Origin: Halarchaeum rubridurum
GTDB taxonomy: Archaea; Halobacteriota; Halobacteria; Halobacteriales; Halobacteriaceae
Direction: 5' to 3'
DNA: 64,000 nt
NCBI RefSeq assembly: GCF_014647115.1
Contig: NZ_BMOO01000003.1
Coordinates: 124,001-188,000 of the forward strand
The notes under the pieces are model-generated. The model was not told the DNA's origin. It made no database searches and was given only the letters and a program-made list of their open reading frames with translations. Made by a program: the position numbers and the translations under genes. This document shows positions 16,413-24,964 of the stretch, piece by piece. Position 1 is the stretch's first letter. Each line of letters opens with the position of its first letter.

Positions 16413-17093
16413 ATGGGTAGCCTGTTCCCGTTCCGCACCGACGTCGAGGCGGACGCGGGGAGCCCCCGACTCGTCGGGATCGACGAGGACGCCGCGGACG
16501 AGGTCTTCGACGCCCTCGGTTCGCGCACCGCTCGGCGCATCCTCGCCGCGGTCTACGACGACCCCCGCCCCGCCTCCGACCTCGCGGACGACGTCGACAC
16601 GTCCCTCCAGAACGCGCGGTATCACCTCGACAACCTCGGCGACGCCGGCCTCGTCACCGTGGCCGACACCTGGTACTCGGAGCGTGGCACCGAGATGAAG
16701 GTGTACGCGCCCGCGAACGACGCCGTCGTCGTCTTCGCCGGCAACGACGACCAGAAGACCGGCGCGTTCGCCGCCCTCAAGCGGTTCTTGGGCGGCGTCG
16801 TCGCCGTCGGCCTCGGCGCGCTCGTCGTCCAAGCCCTCCTCGCGCCCGGCTCGCTCCTCCCGACGTTCGGCTCGGCCGGCGAATCCGGCGGGGCCGCGAC
16901 GCCGAGCGACGGCGGCGGCGGCTTCAGCACGATGAGCGCCGAACGCACGACGACGACCGCGGCCGGCGCCGACGGCGGCCACGGCCCGCTCGCGCTCCTC
17001 GCCGAACCCGGCGTCGCGTTCTTCCTCGGCGGCCTCTGCGTCCTCTGCGTCGCCCTCGCGCTCTGGTACGTCCGGGTGCGCCGCCGGGACTGA
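16413..17093 (+). CDS. ArsR-type HTH protein with C-terminal membrane segments
   Basis: A 226-residue protein. Residues about 35-105 are a winged helix (VFDALGSRTARRILAAVYDD, recognition helix TSLQNARYHLDNLGDAGLV). A membrane segment follows at about 130-150, then a Gly/Ser/Thr-rich linker, then a second segment at about 195-217 with a basic end. This architecture, HTH then membrane hairpin, is common in haloarchaea and suggests a membrane-tethered regulator. The ATG at 16413 is favoured because tatttgt at 16381 is correctly spaced for a leaderless start. Confidence 0.82.
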   Translation: MGSLFPFRTDVEADAGSPRLVGIDEDAADEVFDALGSRTARRILAAVYDDPRPASDLADDVDTSLQNARYHLDNLGDAGLVTVADTWYSERGTEMKVYAPANDAVVVFAGNDDQKTGAFAALKRFLGGVVAVGLGALVVQALLAPGSLLPTFGSAGESGGAATPSDGGGGFSTMSAERTTTTAAGADGGHGPLALLAEPGVAFFLGGLCVLCVALALWYVRVRRRD

Positions 17094-17149
17094 GCGTCGA
17101 TTGGTCGACGACGCAAACCGTTTCAAGCCGAGTCGCCTACCGTCCCCCA

Positions 17150-20100
17150 GTGACAGACGACGAAGCCGACCCGACGCTCTCCCTCGACGCCTTCTACGAC
17201 GCCCTGGAGTCCGTCGGCCGCCCGGTCGTGACCGCCGGTCGCCTCGCGGGCGTCCTCGACTGGACGCAGGCGGAGGCGAGCGACGCGCTCGACCGTCTCG
17301 CGGACGACGACGCGGCCGTCCAGCGCGTCGACGTCTCGAACGACCCCGTCGTGTGGTTCCCGACGGACTGGGCGCGGACGACGGAGCGCGAGCGCGTCGT
17401 CGTCTTCCCGGAGCACCGCGAGGTCGTCGTCGACCAGCCCACGCAGTTCACGCGCGCGCAGCTCGCGCAGTTCGCCACGCTCACCGACACGACGGGCGAG
17501 AACGCCTACCGCTACCGCGTGCGCGAGGAAGACGTCTGGGGCGCGCCCCACGACGACGTCGAGTCCCTCCGGCGCACGCTCCGGCAGGCGCTCGGCGACC
17601 GCTATCCCACCTTGGAGGAGTTCGTCACCGACCAGTGGCGTCGCGCCCGCCAGTTCCGCCTCTACACGCACGAGGAGGGGTACGTCGTCCTGGAGGCCTC
17701 ATCGCCGGAGATGATGGGGAACGTCGCGGAGCAACACCTCTCGGAGGGGACGATTCGCGCGCCGATCACCGACACGGAGGCGTGGGTGGCCGCGGAGGCC
17801 GTCGCCACCGTCAAGCGCGACCTCTACGAGGCGGGCTACCCCGTGCAGGACGACCGGACGCTCGACGAGGGGGCCGAAATCGACATCGACCTCCGGCTCT
17901 CCCTGCGCGACTACCAGCGCGGCTGGGTCAAACGCTTCGTCGAGTCGGGCTCCGGCGTGCTCGTCGGTCCGCCGGGGAGCGGCAAGACCGTCGCCGCCCT
18001 CGGCGTGATGGACGAGATCGGCCGCGAGACGCTGATACTCGTCCCCGGGCGCGAACTCGTCGGCCAGTGGCGCGACAGCCTCCTCGAATACACCACGCTC
18101 GGGCAGGGCGACGTCGCCGAGTACCACGGCGGCGTGAAGGAGATCGGCCCCGTCACCGTCGCCACCTACTCCTCGGCGGGGATGGAGCGTCACCGTCGGC
18201 TCTTCGACGAGAAGCGCTGGGGGCTCGTCGTCTACGACGAGGCCCACCACATCCCGGGCGACGTCTTCCGCCGTACGGCGGACTTGCAGGCGTCGGCTCG
18301 ACTCGGATTATCGGTCGATGGGGACACTGTCGTTCCGATACGCTCCGAGACGGGCGTCGAGATGCGGCGTATCGAGTCCCTCGCGTCCGAATATCTCGGT
18401 GACGACGTCGGCGTCGCGTCCGTCTCGGACCTCGAAACGCTGGCCGTCACCGAGGACGGCGCAGTCGAGTGGACGCCGCTGACGTCGGTAATGCGCCACG
18501 CGCACGATGGACCGCTCTATCGCGTCCGCGCGCGGAACGGGCGGGAGGTCACCGTCACCGAGGATCACTCGCTCATCGTCTTCGACGGCGACGAGATGGC
18601 GATCACGAGTAAGCTCCCGGGCGACCTTGGCGACGACGACTTTCTCCTCCAACCGTCTACTCTCCCCGACGCGGTCGCGTCCGCGGAGTCGACCGACGAT
18701 ACCGACACCAGTACCGTGGACATCATGGGACTGCTCGATGAGGGGTACGTGCTCGTGAACGAGGACGCGCCGACGTCGGCGTTCGACGCGCTGTACGAGC
18801 GCAACGTCGGCGACAACAAGGCACGCTATCGCTGGAAGTCACGACGCTACCTCCCGCTCGACGTCGCACGGGAGATCGACTTCGAGCGCGAGTTCGTGAA
18901 GGGCGTCTACGTGCACGGCCGTCGGACGTACGTTCCGCCGGTGGTCTCGACCGAGGCGTTCGCCCGTCTCGTCGGGCTCTTCGTCGCGGACGGCGCCATC
19001 GACGACCATCGCGTCGAATTCTATGCGGAGGACTCTGCGCAGACCTCGGAGGTAGACGCGTTCCGCGACGTCATCCGCGCGGTCTGCCCCGAAGCCGACA
19101 TCAACTCGGTGGCGAACGGTGAGAACTGTACGACGCTACGCGTCTCCGGCGTCCTCCTACGAATCCTCGAGAGGATCGGGCTCTCGAACGGCGCGCGCGA
19201 GAAGCACGTGCCACCGATGGTTCTCTCGAACCCGGACGCGTACGAGCCGTTCCTCGAGGGCGTCGTGCTCGGTGACGGACACCGCGCGACGCGCGAACGG
19301 GGCCGTGAGATGGTCACGATTTCGACGTCGAGTGACCGCCTCGCGCAGGGATTGAACCTGATCCTCGCGGAGCTCGGGTACGTGGGCGGCGTCTACCGCC
19401 GTGACTGCGACGTCGGCGTCCGAGAGGGAGAGCACGACACGGTGACGAACAACCTCGTCCGGTTCAACCCCAAGAACGTGCAAAACGGTGGACGGCTCTC
19501 ACTCACGCCGTTCACGGAGACGCTCTCGGATGCGTACGAGGGACTCCCGCGCGACCCGTCTCGGGCGGCTGACGGCGGACAGCTCACTTCCGGGCTCTCG
19601 GACCGGGTGCGGTTGAACGACGACGAGCTTCGAACGATCTCCGCGCGTAGCGGTATCGACGCCGACTGGCTCGCCGAGACTGACGTTGCGATGCTCGACG
19701 TCGAGTCCGTGACGGAAGTCGACGGCGAGGAGTACGTCTACGACGTCTCGACGGAACACGAGAACTTCCTCGGGAACCACCTCTTCTGTCACAACTCCGC
19801 TACACCAGTCCGGGGGGACGACCGCGAGGCGGATATCTACACGCTCATCGGGCCGCCCATCGGGACGGACTGGGAGGCGCTCTTCGAGGCGGGGTTCGTT
19901 CAGGAGCCCGAAGTCGAGATACGGTTCGTCCCGTGGGCGGACGACGAGCACCGCTACGAGTACGCGAGCGCGGACGGCCACGAGCGCCGGATGCTCGCGG
20001 CGTCGAACCCCGCGAAGGTAGACGAGGTGCGCGCGATCCTCGACGCGCACCCGGACGCGAAGACGCTGCTCTTCGTCGACTACCTCGACCAGGGCGAGGC

Positions 20101-20515
20101 GCTGAGCGACGCGCTCTCGATTCCGTTCGTCAGCGGCGATACGCCCCACTCGCACCGCGAACGGCTCTTCCACGAGTTCCGCGCGGGCGAACGCGACACG
20201 CTGCTCGTCTCACGCGTCGCCGACGAGGGCATCGACCTTCCGGACGCCGAGCTCGCCATCGTCGCCTCGGGGCTCGGAGGGTCGCGCCGGCAGGGCGCAC
20301 AGCGCGCGGGGCGGACGATGCGGCCGGCGGGGCGCGCGCTCGTCTACGTGCTCGCCACGCGCGGCACCGAGGAGGAGGACTTCGCGCGGAACCAGACGCG
20401 CCACCTCGCGGAGAAGGGCGCGCGGGTTCGGGAGGCGGACGCGGAGACGAGCGGGGGGCCGAACGGTAGTGAGGGCCCCCGAAACGAGCGAACGGGGAGC
20501 GGGAGCGACCCGTGA
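17150..20515 (+). CDS. XPB/Rad25-like superfamily 2 helicase containing an intein
   Basis: A 1121-codon precursor, read from a GTG start. The helicase part is about 626 residues after intein removal. It shows motif I GPPGSGKT (about 273), motif II VVYDEAHH (about 363), motif III LGL/SATP split by the intein, and motif VI QGAQRAGRTMRP. An N-terminal region of about 230 residues precedes motif I, as in archaeal XPB-type enzymes implicated in DNA repair or transcription. The last 20 or so residues (from about SGGPNGSEG) are low complexity and derive from a repeat that continues past the gene. Confidence 0.9.
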   Translation: MTDDEADPTLSLDAFYDALESVGRPVVTAGRLAGVLDWTQAEASDALDRLADDDAAVQRVDVSNDPVVWFPTDWARTTERERVVVFPEHREVVVDQPTQFTRAQLAQFATLTDTTGENAYRYRVREEDVWGAPHDDVESLRRTLRQALGDRYPTLEEFVTDQWRRARQFRLYTHEEGYVVLEASSPEMMGNVAEQHLSEGTIRAPITDTEAWVAAEAVATVKRDLYEAGYPVQDDRTLDEGAEIDIDLRLSLRDYQRGWVKRFVESGSGVLVGPPGSGKTVAALGVMDEIGRETLILVPGRELVGQWRDSLLEYTTLGQGDVAEYHGGVKEIGPVTVATYSSAGMERHRRLFDEKRWGLVVYDEAHHIPGDVFRRTADLQASARLGLSVDGDTVVPIRSETGVEMRRIESLASEYLGDDVGVASVSDLETLAVTEDGAVEWTPLTSVMRHAHDGPLYRVRARNGREVTVTEDHSLIVFDGDEMAITSKLPGDLGDDDFLLQPSTLPDAVASAESTDDTDTSTVDIMGLLDEGYVLVNEDAPTSAFDALYERNVGDNKARYRWKSRRYLPLDVAREIDFEREFVKGVYVHGRRTYVPPVVSTEAFARLVGLFVADGAIDDHRVEFYAEDSAQTSEVDAFRDVIRAVCPEADINSVANGENCTTLRVSGVLLRILERIGLSNGAREKHVPPMVLSNPDAYEPFLEGVVLGDGHRATRERGREMVTISTSSDRLAQGLNLILAELGYVGGVYRRDCDVGVREGEHDTVTNNLVRFNPKNVQNGGRLSLTPFTETLSDAYEGLPRDPSRAADGGQLTSGLSDRVRLNDDELRTISARSGIDADWLAETDVAMLDVESVTEVDGEEYVYDVSTEHENFLGNHLFCHNSATPVRGDDREADIYTLIGPPIGTDWEALFEAGFVQEPEVEIRFVPWADDEHRYEYASADGHERRMLAASNPAKVDEVRAILDAHPDAKTLLFVDYLDQGEALSDALSIPFVSGDTPHSHRERLFHEFRAGERDTLLVSRVADEGIDLPDAELAIVASGLGGSRRQGAQRAGRTMRPAGRALVYVLATRGTEEEDFARNQTRHLAEKGARVREADAETSGGPNGSEGPRNERTGSGSDP
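18311..19795 (+). mobile_element. full-length intein with LAGLIDADG homing endonuclease, in helicase motif III
   Basis: A 495-residue insertion (precursor residues 388-882). Block A is SVDGDTVVPI, so residue 1 is Ser rather than the usual Cys. Block B is VTEDHSLIV. The two endonuclease motifs are LVGLFVADG and LEGVVLGDG, each with its metal-binding Asp. Block F/G ends YDVSTEHENFLGNHLFCHN, followed by +1 Ser. Joining the flanks restores LGLSATPVR, the helicase SAT motif. Codon choice inside (tta, agt, cgt and other A/T-leaning codons) is visibly less G+C-biased than in the extein, consistent with horizontal spread. Confidence 0.95.
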
Positions 20516-20551
20516 GTAGCGCTAGCGAGTCTCCGCGGAATGGCGAGCGGG
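20485..20551 (+). repeat. imperfect direct repeat, copy A (runs into helicase 3' end)
   Basis: The first 32 bases match copy B exactly, after which similarity continues imperfectly for about 35 more. Copy A supplies the last ten codons and the stop of the helicase gene, so the coding sequence ends inside a repeat. The unit is rich in gagcg and agcg words. Confidence 0.65.
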
Positions 20552-20626
20552 AGTGAGCGGGCGCGAACGACACGCGAGCGGCGCGGAGGCGCACGTGGCG
20601 GCGAGCAATAGCGAGCCGTCACGGGA

Positions 20627-20693
20627 CGAGCGAACGGGGAGCGGGAGCGACCCGTGAGCGGCGCTAGCGAGTCACCGCAAAACGGCGAGCGAT
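20627..20693 (+). repeat. imperfect direct repeat, copy B
   Basis: This copy lies 142 bases downstream of copy A in the 254-base gap before the alcohol dehydrogenase gene. The stretch between and around the copies is made of similar gagcg words on the same strand. I see no gene in it. Confidence 0.65.
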
Positions 20694-20769
20694 AGCGACA
20701 CGCGAGCGGCGTCGCGGCGTCGTCCGCCGCGGTGGGTGGCTTTTTCCCCCGGCCGGGTGACTCACGACC

Positions 20770-21807
20770 ATGGACGCAGCCGTCTACCACGGCGAGGGCG
20801 ACATCCGCGTGGAGGAAGTGCCGGACCCGGAGATAGAGGAGCCGACGGACGCGGTCGTGCGTATCACGCACACGGCGGTCTGCGGGTCGGACCTCTGGTT
20901 CTACCGGGGCCAACGCGACTACCCGACGCCGGGGCGCGTCGGCCACGAGCCGATGGGCGTCGTCGAGGCGGTGGGTGACGACGTGACGCATCTCCGACCG
21001 GGCGACCGGGTGCTCGCGCCGTTCGCCATCTCCTGTGGCGAGTGCGAGTTCTGCCGGAAGGGGCTCTACACGTCCTGCGTCGAGGACGAGGGCTGGGGCG
21101 GCGAGCACGACGGCGCGCAGGGCGAGAAGGTCCGCGCGCCCTACGCGGACGGGACGCTCGTTCGGATTCCGGAGCGCTACGCGGACGACGAGGACGTCCT
21201 GGAGGCGGTTCTCCCGCTCACGGACGTCATGTGCACGGGCCACCACGCGGCGGTGAGCGCGGGTGTGGAGGCGGGCGATACGGCGGTCGTGGTCGGCGAC
21301 GGCGCGGTCGGCCTCTGTGGCGTGCTCGCGGCCAAACGCCTCGGCGCGGAGCGCGTGATAGCCATGGGGCACCACGAGAACAGACTGGAGATCGCGGAGC
21401 AGTTCGGCGCGACGGAGACGGTCGCGGCGCGGGGCGAGGAGGCCGTCGAGCGGGCGAAGGAGCTGACGTACGGCGGCGCGAACCACGTCCTCGAATGCGT
21501 CGGCGCGGAGTCCTCGATGGACACGGCGTTCGACGTCGCGCGCCCGGGCGGGACGGTCGGGTTCGTCGGCGTCCCCGCGGGCGTCGAGGAGGCGGCGTTC
21601 CTCGGCGACGCGTTCGGGAAGAACGTCGCGCTCCGCGGCGGCGTCGCGCCCGTGCGGCAGTACGTCGACGACCTGCTCGCGGACGTCCTGCAGGGGACGC
21701 TCGACCCGTCGCCGATATTCACGAAGACCGTCGACCTCGACGGCGTCCCGGAGGGGTACCGGGCGATGGACGAGCGCGACGCCGTGAAGGTCCTCGTGAA
21801 GGTGTGA
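20770..21807 (+). CDS. zinc-dependent alcohol dehydrogenase (MDR family)
   Basis: A 345-residue medium-chain dehydrogenase. Catalytic zinc ligands are Cys in HTAVCGSD and His/Glu in VGHEPMG. The structural zinc loop CGECEFCRKGLYTSC has all four Cys. The cofactor site is VVVGDGAVGLCGVLA. It resembles the threonine/sorbitol dehydrogenase-like branch. Substrate cannot be assigned. It stands alone with an ATG at 20770. Confidence 0.9.
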   Translation: MDAAVYHGEGDIRVEEVPDPEIEEPTDAVVRITHTAVCGSDLWFYRGQRDYPTPGRVGHEPMGVVEAVGDDVTHLRPGDRVLAPFAISCGECEFCRKGLYTSCVEDEGWGGEHDGAQGEKVRAPYADGTLVRIPERYADDEDVLEAVLPLTDVMCTGHHAAVSAGVEAGDTAVVVGDGAVGLCGVLAAKRLGAERVIAMGHHENRLEIAEQFGATETVAARGEEAVERAKELTYGGANHVLECVGAESSMDTAFDVARPGGTVGFVGVPAGVEEAAFLGDAFGKNVALRGGVAPVRQYVDDLLADVLQGTLDPSPIFTKTVDLDGVPEGYRAMDERDAVKVLVKV

Positions 21808-21875
21808 GCGGCCTCGTTGGGGGACCACAATAGCTATCCGCGTGGCGGGTGAAACCTGTCGGTAACTAGCCCCCC

Positions 21876-22970
21876 ATGTCATCATCAGGACCGTCGTCCG
21901 ACGCCGACGAAAGCGTCGAGTCACCCGTGTTCGACGAGAGCGGGAACGTCGAGCCCGGTGTCCTCGACAAGGATTTCTTCGAAGTGTTGGTCGAGAACGG
22001 CTCGGACGCGATAGTCTCCATCGACGAGCAGAGCCGAATCCTCTTCGCCAACCGGTCGGTCGAGCGGGTCTTCGGCTACGAACCCGACGAGCTCGTCGGC
22101 GAGCCGCTGACGAAGATCATGCCCGAGCGCTTCCGCGACGCCCACCACGCGGCCATCGAGGAGTACATCCAGACGGGCGAGCGGACGCTCGACTGGCAGA
22201 ACATCGAACTGCCCGCCGAGCACAAGGACGGCCACGAGGTCCAACTCTCGATAACGTTCGAGGAGCACCGCTACGAGGGGGATCGGGTCTTCTCGGGCAT
22301 CATGCGCGACATCACGGAGCGCGTCGAACGCGAGAACGAACTCCAGCGGCAGAACGAGCAGCTGGAGCGCTTCGCCTCCATCGTCAGCCACGACCTGCGC
22401 GACCCGCTGCAGGCGGCGAAGGCGGACGTCGCCATCCTCGAGGCCCAGTACGACGAGGGCGACGAGTTGCTCGCGGACCTCGACGACACGCTCGACCGCA
22501 TGGACGACCTCATCGAGGACGTCCTGACGCTCGCCAAGCAGGGCAAGAGCATCGGCGACACGGCGCGCGTCCCGCTCGAACGCGTCGTCGAGGACGCGTG
22601 GGGGAACGCCGGGACGGACGCGGCGACGCTCGACGTCGACGGCGACCTGCTCGCGGTGAAGGCCGACCGCGAGCGTTTCGAGACGCTGCTCCAGAACCTC
22701 TTCCGGAACGCCATCGAGCACGGGGGAGACGACGTGACGGTCCGCGTCGGCCTGCTCGAAGACGGCTTCTACGTCGAGGACGACGGCCCGGGGTTCCCCG
22801 AGGACACGATAGACGACCTCTTCGAGTACGGCTTCACGACGAGTGACTCGGGGACCGGGTTCGGGCTCTCCATCGTCGAACAGATAGCCGACGCCCACGG
22901 CTGGTCGGTCACGGCGACGAACGGCGAGCGCGGCGCTCGCTTCGAGTTCCACGACGTGGTGATGTCCTGA
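21876..22970 (+). CDS. PAS-domain sensor histidine kinase
   Basis: A 364-residue cytoplasmic kinase with no membrane segment. Residues about 30-150 form a PAS domain (DAIVSIDEQSRILFANRSVE, ending IMRDITERVERE). A HisKA helix has the phospho-acceptor His in SIVSHDLRDPLQ (about 172). The ATPase domain has the N box LFRNAIEHG, the G1 box VEDDGPGFP and the G2 box GTGFGLSIV. It lies 7 bases upstream of the response regulator, an obvious partner. The signal is presumably a redox, light or small-molecule cue sensed by PAS. Confidence 0.93.
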   Translation: MSSSGPSSDADESVESPVFDESGNVEPGVLDKDFFEVLVENGSDAIVSIDEQSRILFANRSVERVFGYEPDELVGEPLTKIMPERFRDAHHAAIEEYIQTGERTLDWQNIELPAEHKDGHEVQLSITFEEHRYEGDRVFSGIMRDITERVERENELQRQNEQLERFASIVSHDLRDPLQAAKADVAILEAQYDEGDELLADLDDTLDRMDDLIEDVLTLAKQGKSIGDTARVPLERVVEDAWGNAGTDAATLDVDGDLLAVKADRERFETLLQNLFRNAIEHGGDDVTVRVGLLEDGFYVEDDGPGFPEDTIDDLFEYGFTTSDSGTGFGLSIVEQIADAHGWSVTATNGERGARFEFHDVVMS

Positions 22971-22977
22971 TACGCCC

Positions 22978-23664
22978 ATGAACACCGCAGACCCTTCGCT
23001 CCCGTTCGGTACCGCTCGCCTCCGCACCGACGGAGGTCCCGACGCAGCGGACGAGGACGATACCGAAAAGCCGGTCGTCCTCGTCGTCGACGACGAGGAG
23101 CGCATCCCGCAGGCGTTCGCGCTCTGGCTCGGCGACGACTACGCGGTCCGCACCGCCAACAGCGGCGAGGAGGCCTTCGAGCGCCTCGACGAATCCGTCG
23201 ACGTCGTCCTCCTCGACCGCCAGATGCCGGGGCTCTCCGGCGACGAGGTGCTCGAACGCATCCGCGAGGAAGAGTACGGCTGTCGCGTGGCGATGGTGAC
23301 CGGCGTCGACCCCGACTTCGACATCGTCGACATGCCGTTCGACGACTACCTCAAGAAGCCCGTCGGGCGCGAACAACTCCGAGAGACGGTGGACCGGCTG
23401 CTCTCGGTGAGCGACTACGACGAGGCCATCCGGACGTACTTCGCGCTCTCGGAGAAACGCGCGACCCTGGAGTCCGAGAAGACCCGCTCCGAACTCGACG
23501 CGAGCGACGAGTACGCGTCGCTCCTCGACCAACTCGACGAGCAGGAGGAGCGGATGAACGAACTGATGGGCCGGATGGACCCCGACCAACTCGACGCGCT
23601 CTTCCGCGAACTCGACGGCGGCGCGGAACCCGGCGCGGGTACGCCTGGCTCCGCCGACGGCTGA
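22978..23664 (+). CDS. response regulator with HalX domain
   Basis: A 228-residue protein. After about 30 acidic residues comes a receiver domain: VLVVDDEER, the phosphorylated Asp in VVLLDRQMPG (about 80), a switch Thr in VAMVTGVD and Lys in YLKKPV. A HalX helical domain follows (about 150-205: YFALSEKRATLESEKTRSEL, LLDQLDEQEERM). HalX is a haloarchaeal output module of unknown mechanism with no DNA-binding motif. It pairs with the upstream kinase. Confidence 0.92.
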   Translation: MNTADPSLPFGTARLRTDGGPDAADEDDTEKPVVLVVDDEERIPQAFALWLGDDYAVRTANSGEEAFERLDESVDVVLLDRQMPGLSGDEVLERIREEEYGCRVAMVTGVDPDFDIVDMPFDDYLKKPVGREQLRETVDRLLSVSDYDEAIRTYFALSEKRATLESEKTRSELDASDEYASLLDQLDEQEERMNELMGRMDPDQLDALFRELDGGAEPGAGTPGSADG

Positions 23665-23700
23665 ACCGGCGGCGGGTCACCTCCCGCCACACGCGCGTTC

Positions 23701-24705
23701 TCACGGCCGTATCGACGCCGCGAGACCCTCCGCGAACCCAACGCCGTACGCGACGTACTGGACGACGAGGAGCAGCGGCGCGAGCAGCGCGAGCGGCGAG
23801 CGCTCCTCACCTGAGACGGCCCGTGTCACGAGCGCGGCGACGGGGAGGAAGGCGAGGCAGAGCGCGGGGACGTAACGCGGCCCGCGAGCGAGATCGCGGA
23901 GCGCGGCCGCGCTACCGCCGAGGAGCGCGAGCGTCGGGAGCGGCGAGTACCACCGGACGAGCCGGCGGTGGCGACACTGGATGCGCGCCATCGCGTTCCC
24001 GTACGACCGGCTCTTGCGCGCGAACTCGCGGAGCGTCGGCGTGAGGTGGTGACGAACGACGATGGCGGGGTCGTAGCAGAACCGATGGCCGTCGCGGGCG
24101 AGGCGGTAGTGGAACTCGGCGTCCTCGCCGACGTTGACGGCGTCGTCGTAGCGGTAGTCGTCGAAGACGTCGCGCCGGTAGCAGACGTTGCAGGCGGCGA
24201 CGGAGCGCACGAGGCGGACGTCGTCGATGGCGCGCGATTGGGGGCTGCCGCCGGAGCCGAAGGCAGTGCGCTGGAGGCTCCCGACGACGCGCGCGAACGC
24301 CGGGTCGTCCTCGAAGGCGACGTTCGGCCCGCCGACGCCGACGACGTCGGGGTCGTCCGCGTACGCGTCGAGGCGCGCGACGTGGTCGGCGAGCCACGTC
24401 GGGGGCACCCGGCAGTCCGAGTCGGTGAACGCGACGTAGTCGCTCTCGGTCGCCTCGACGCCGCGGTTGCGACACGCGCCGATTCCCGCGCCGTCCGCGG
24501 TCACGAGGCGGGCGTCGAACTCCTCGACGACGTCGCGCGTGCCGTCCGTCGACCCGCCGTCGACGACGACGACCTCGTAGCGCTCGTCGGGGTAGGTCTG
24601 CCGGGCGAGCGACGCCAGCGTCTCCGCGACGGTGTCGGCCGAGTCGTACGTCACGACGATGGCGCTCACGGTCGGTGCGGCCGCCCCCGGGTCGCGTTCC
24701 GTCAT
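23701..24705 (-). CDS. family 2 glycosyltransferase with C-terminal membrane segments
   Basis: A 334-residue GT-A enzyme. The nucleotide-sugar region starts VSAIVVTYDSADTV and has VVVDGGSTDGT, a DxD-type FTDSDCRVP and the acceptor-side GEDAEFHYRLARDGH. The last 90 residues hold two or three membrane segments. It probably adds a sugar to a lipid-linked or membrane-proximal glycan at the cytoplasmic face. It marks the left edge of the surface-glycan region and is convergent with the response regulator. Confidence 0.88.
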   Translation of the reverse strand: MTERDPGAAAPTVSAIVVTYDSADTVAETLASLARQTYPDERYEVVVVDGGSTDGTRDVVEEFDARLVTADGAGIGACRNRGVEATESDYVAFTDSDCRVPPTWLADHVARLDAYADDPDVVGVGGPNVAFEDDPAFARVVGSLQRTAFGSGGSPQSRAIDDVRLVRSVAACNVCYRRDVFDDYRYDDAVNVGEDAEFHYRLARDGHRFCYDPAIVVRHHLTPTLREFARKSRSYGNAMARIQCRHRRLVRWYSPLPTLALLGGSAAALRDLARGPRYVPALCLAFLPVAALVTRAVSGEERSPLALLAPLLLVVQYVAYGVGFAEGLAASIRP

Positions 24706-24931
24706 CGCACCGCGCTACGTCGCTCGCCGGAATAACTGTGCGGGACGTCGTGAGAACGACAGGTGTCGAACACATTTCGGCGACGACGGCGTGCCGTACG
24801 GCGGTACGGGAGTCGTTCGGACCGGCAGAACGACCCCAAAACGAGCGTTTTCTCTCTTCTCCCCATCGAAAATGGCGTTCCGAGCGGAATAGACACGACC
24901 GTGCGGAGAGCGCTCACGTCCCTCTAGCGCA

Positions 24932-24939
24932 CCTATATA
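24932..24939 (+). promoter_or_regulatory. TATA box for the LamG/beta-helix operon
   Basis: The sequence tatatatc-like core (ctatatat) sits in G+C-rich DNA with its centre about 29 bases before the ATG at 24965, so a leaderless transcript starting at or near the ATG is expected. This decides the start against two GTG codons just upstream. Confidence 0.65.
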
Positions 24940-24964
24940 TCGACGGACGTCGAATAGAGTGGTG

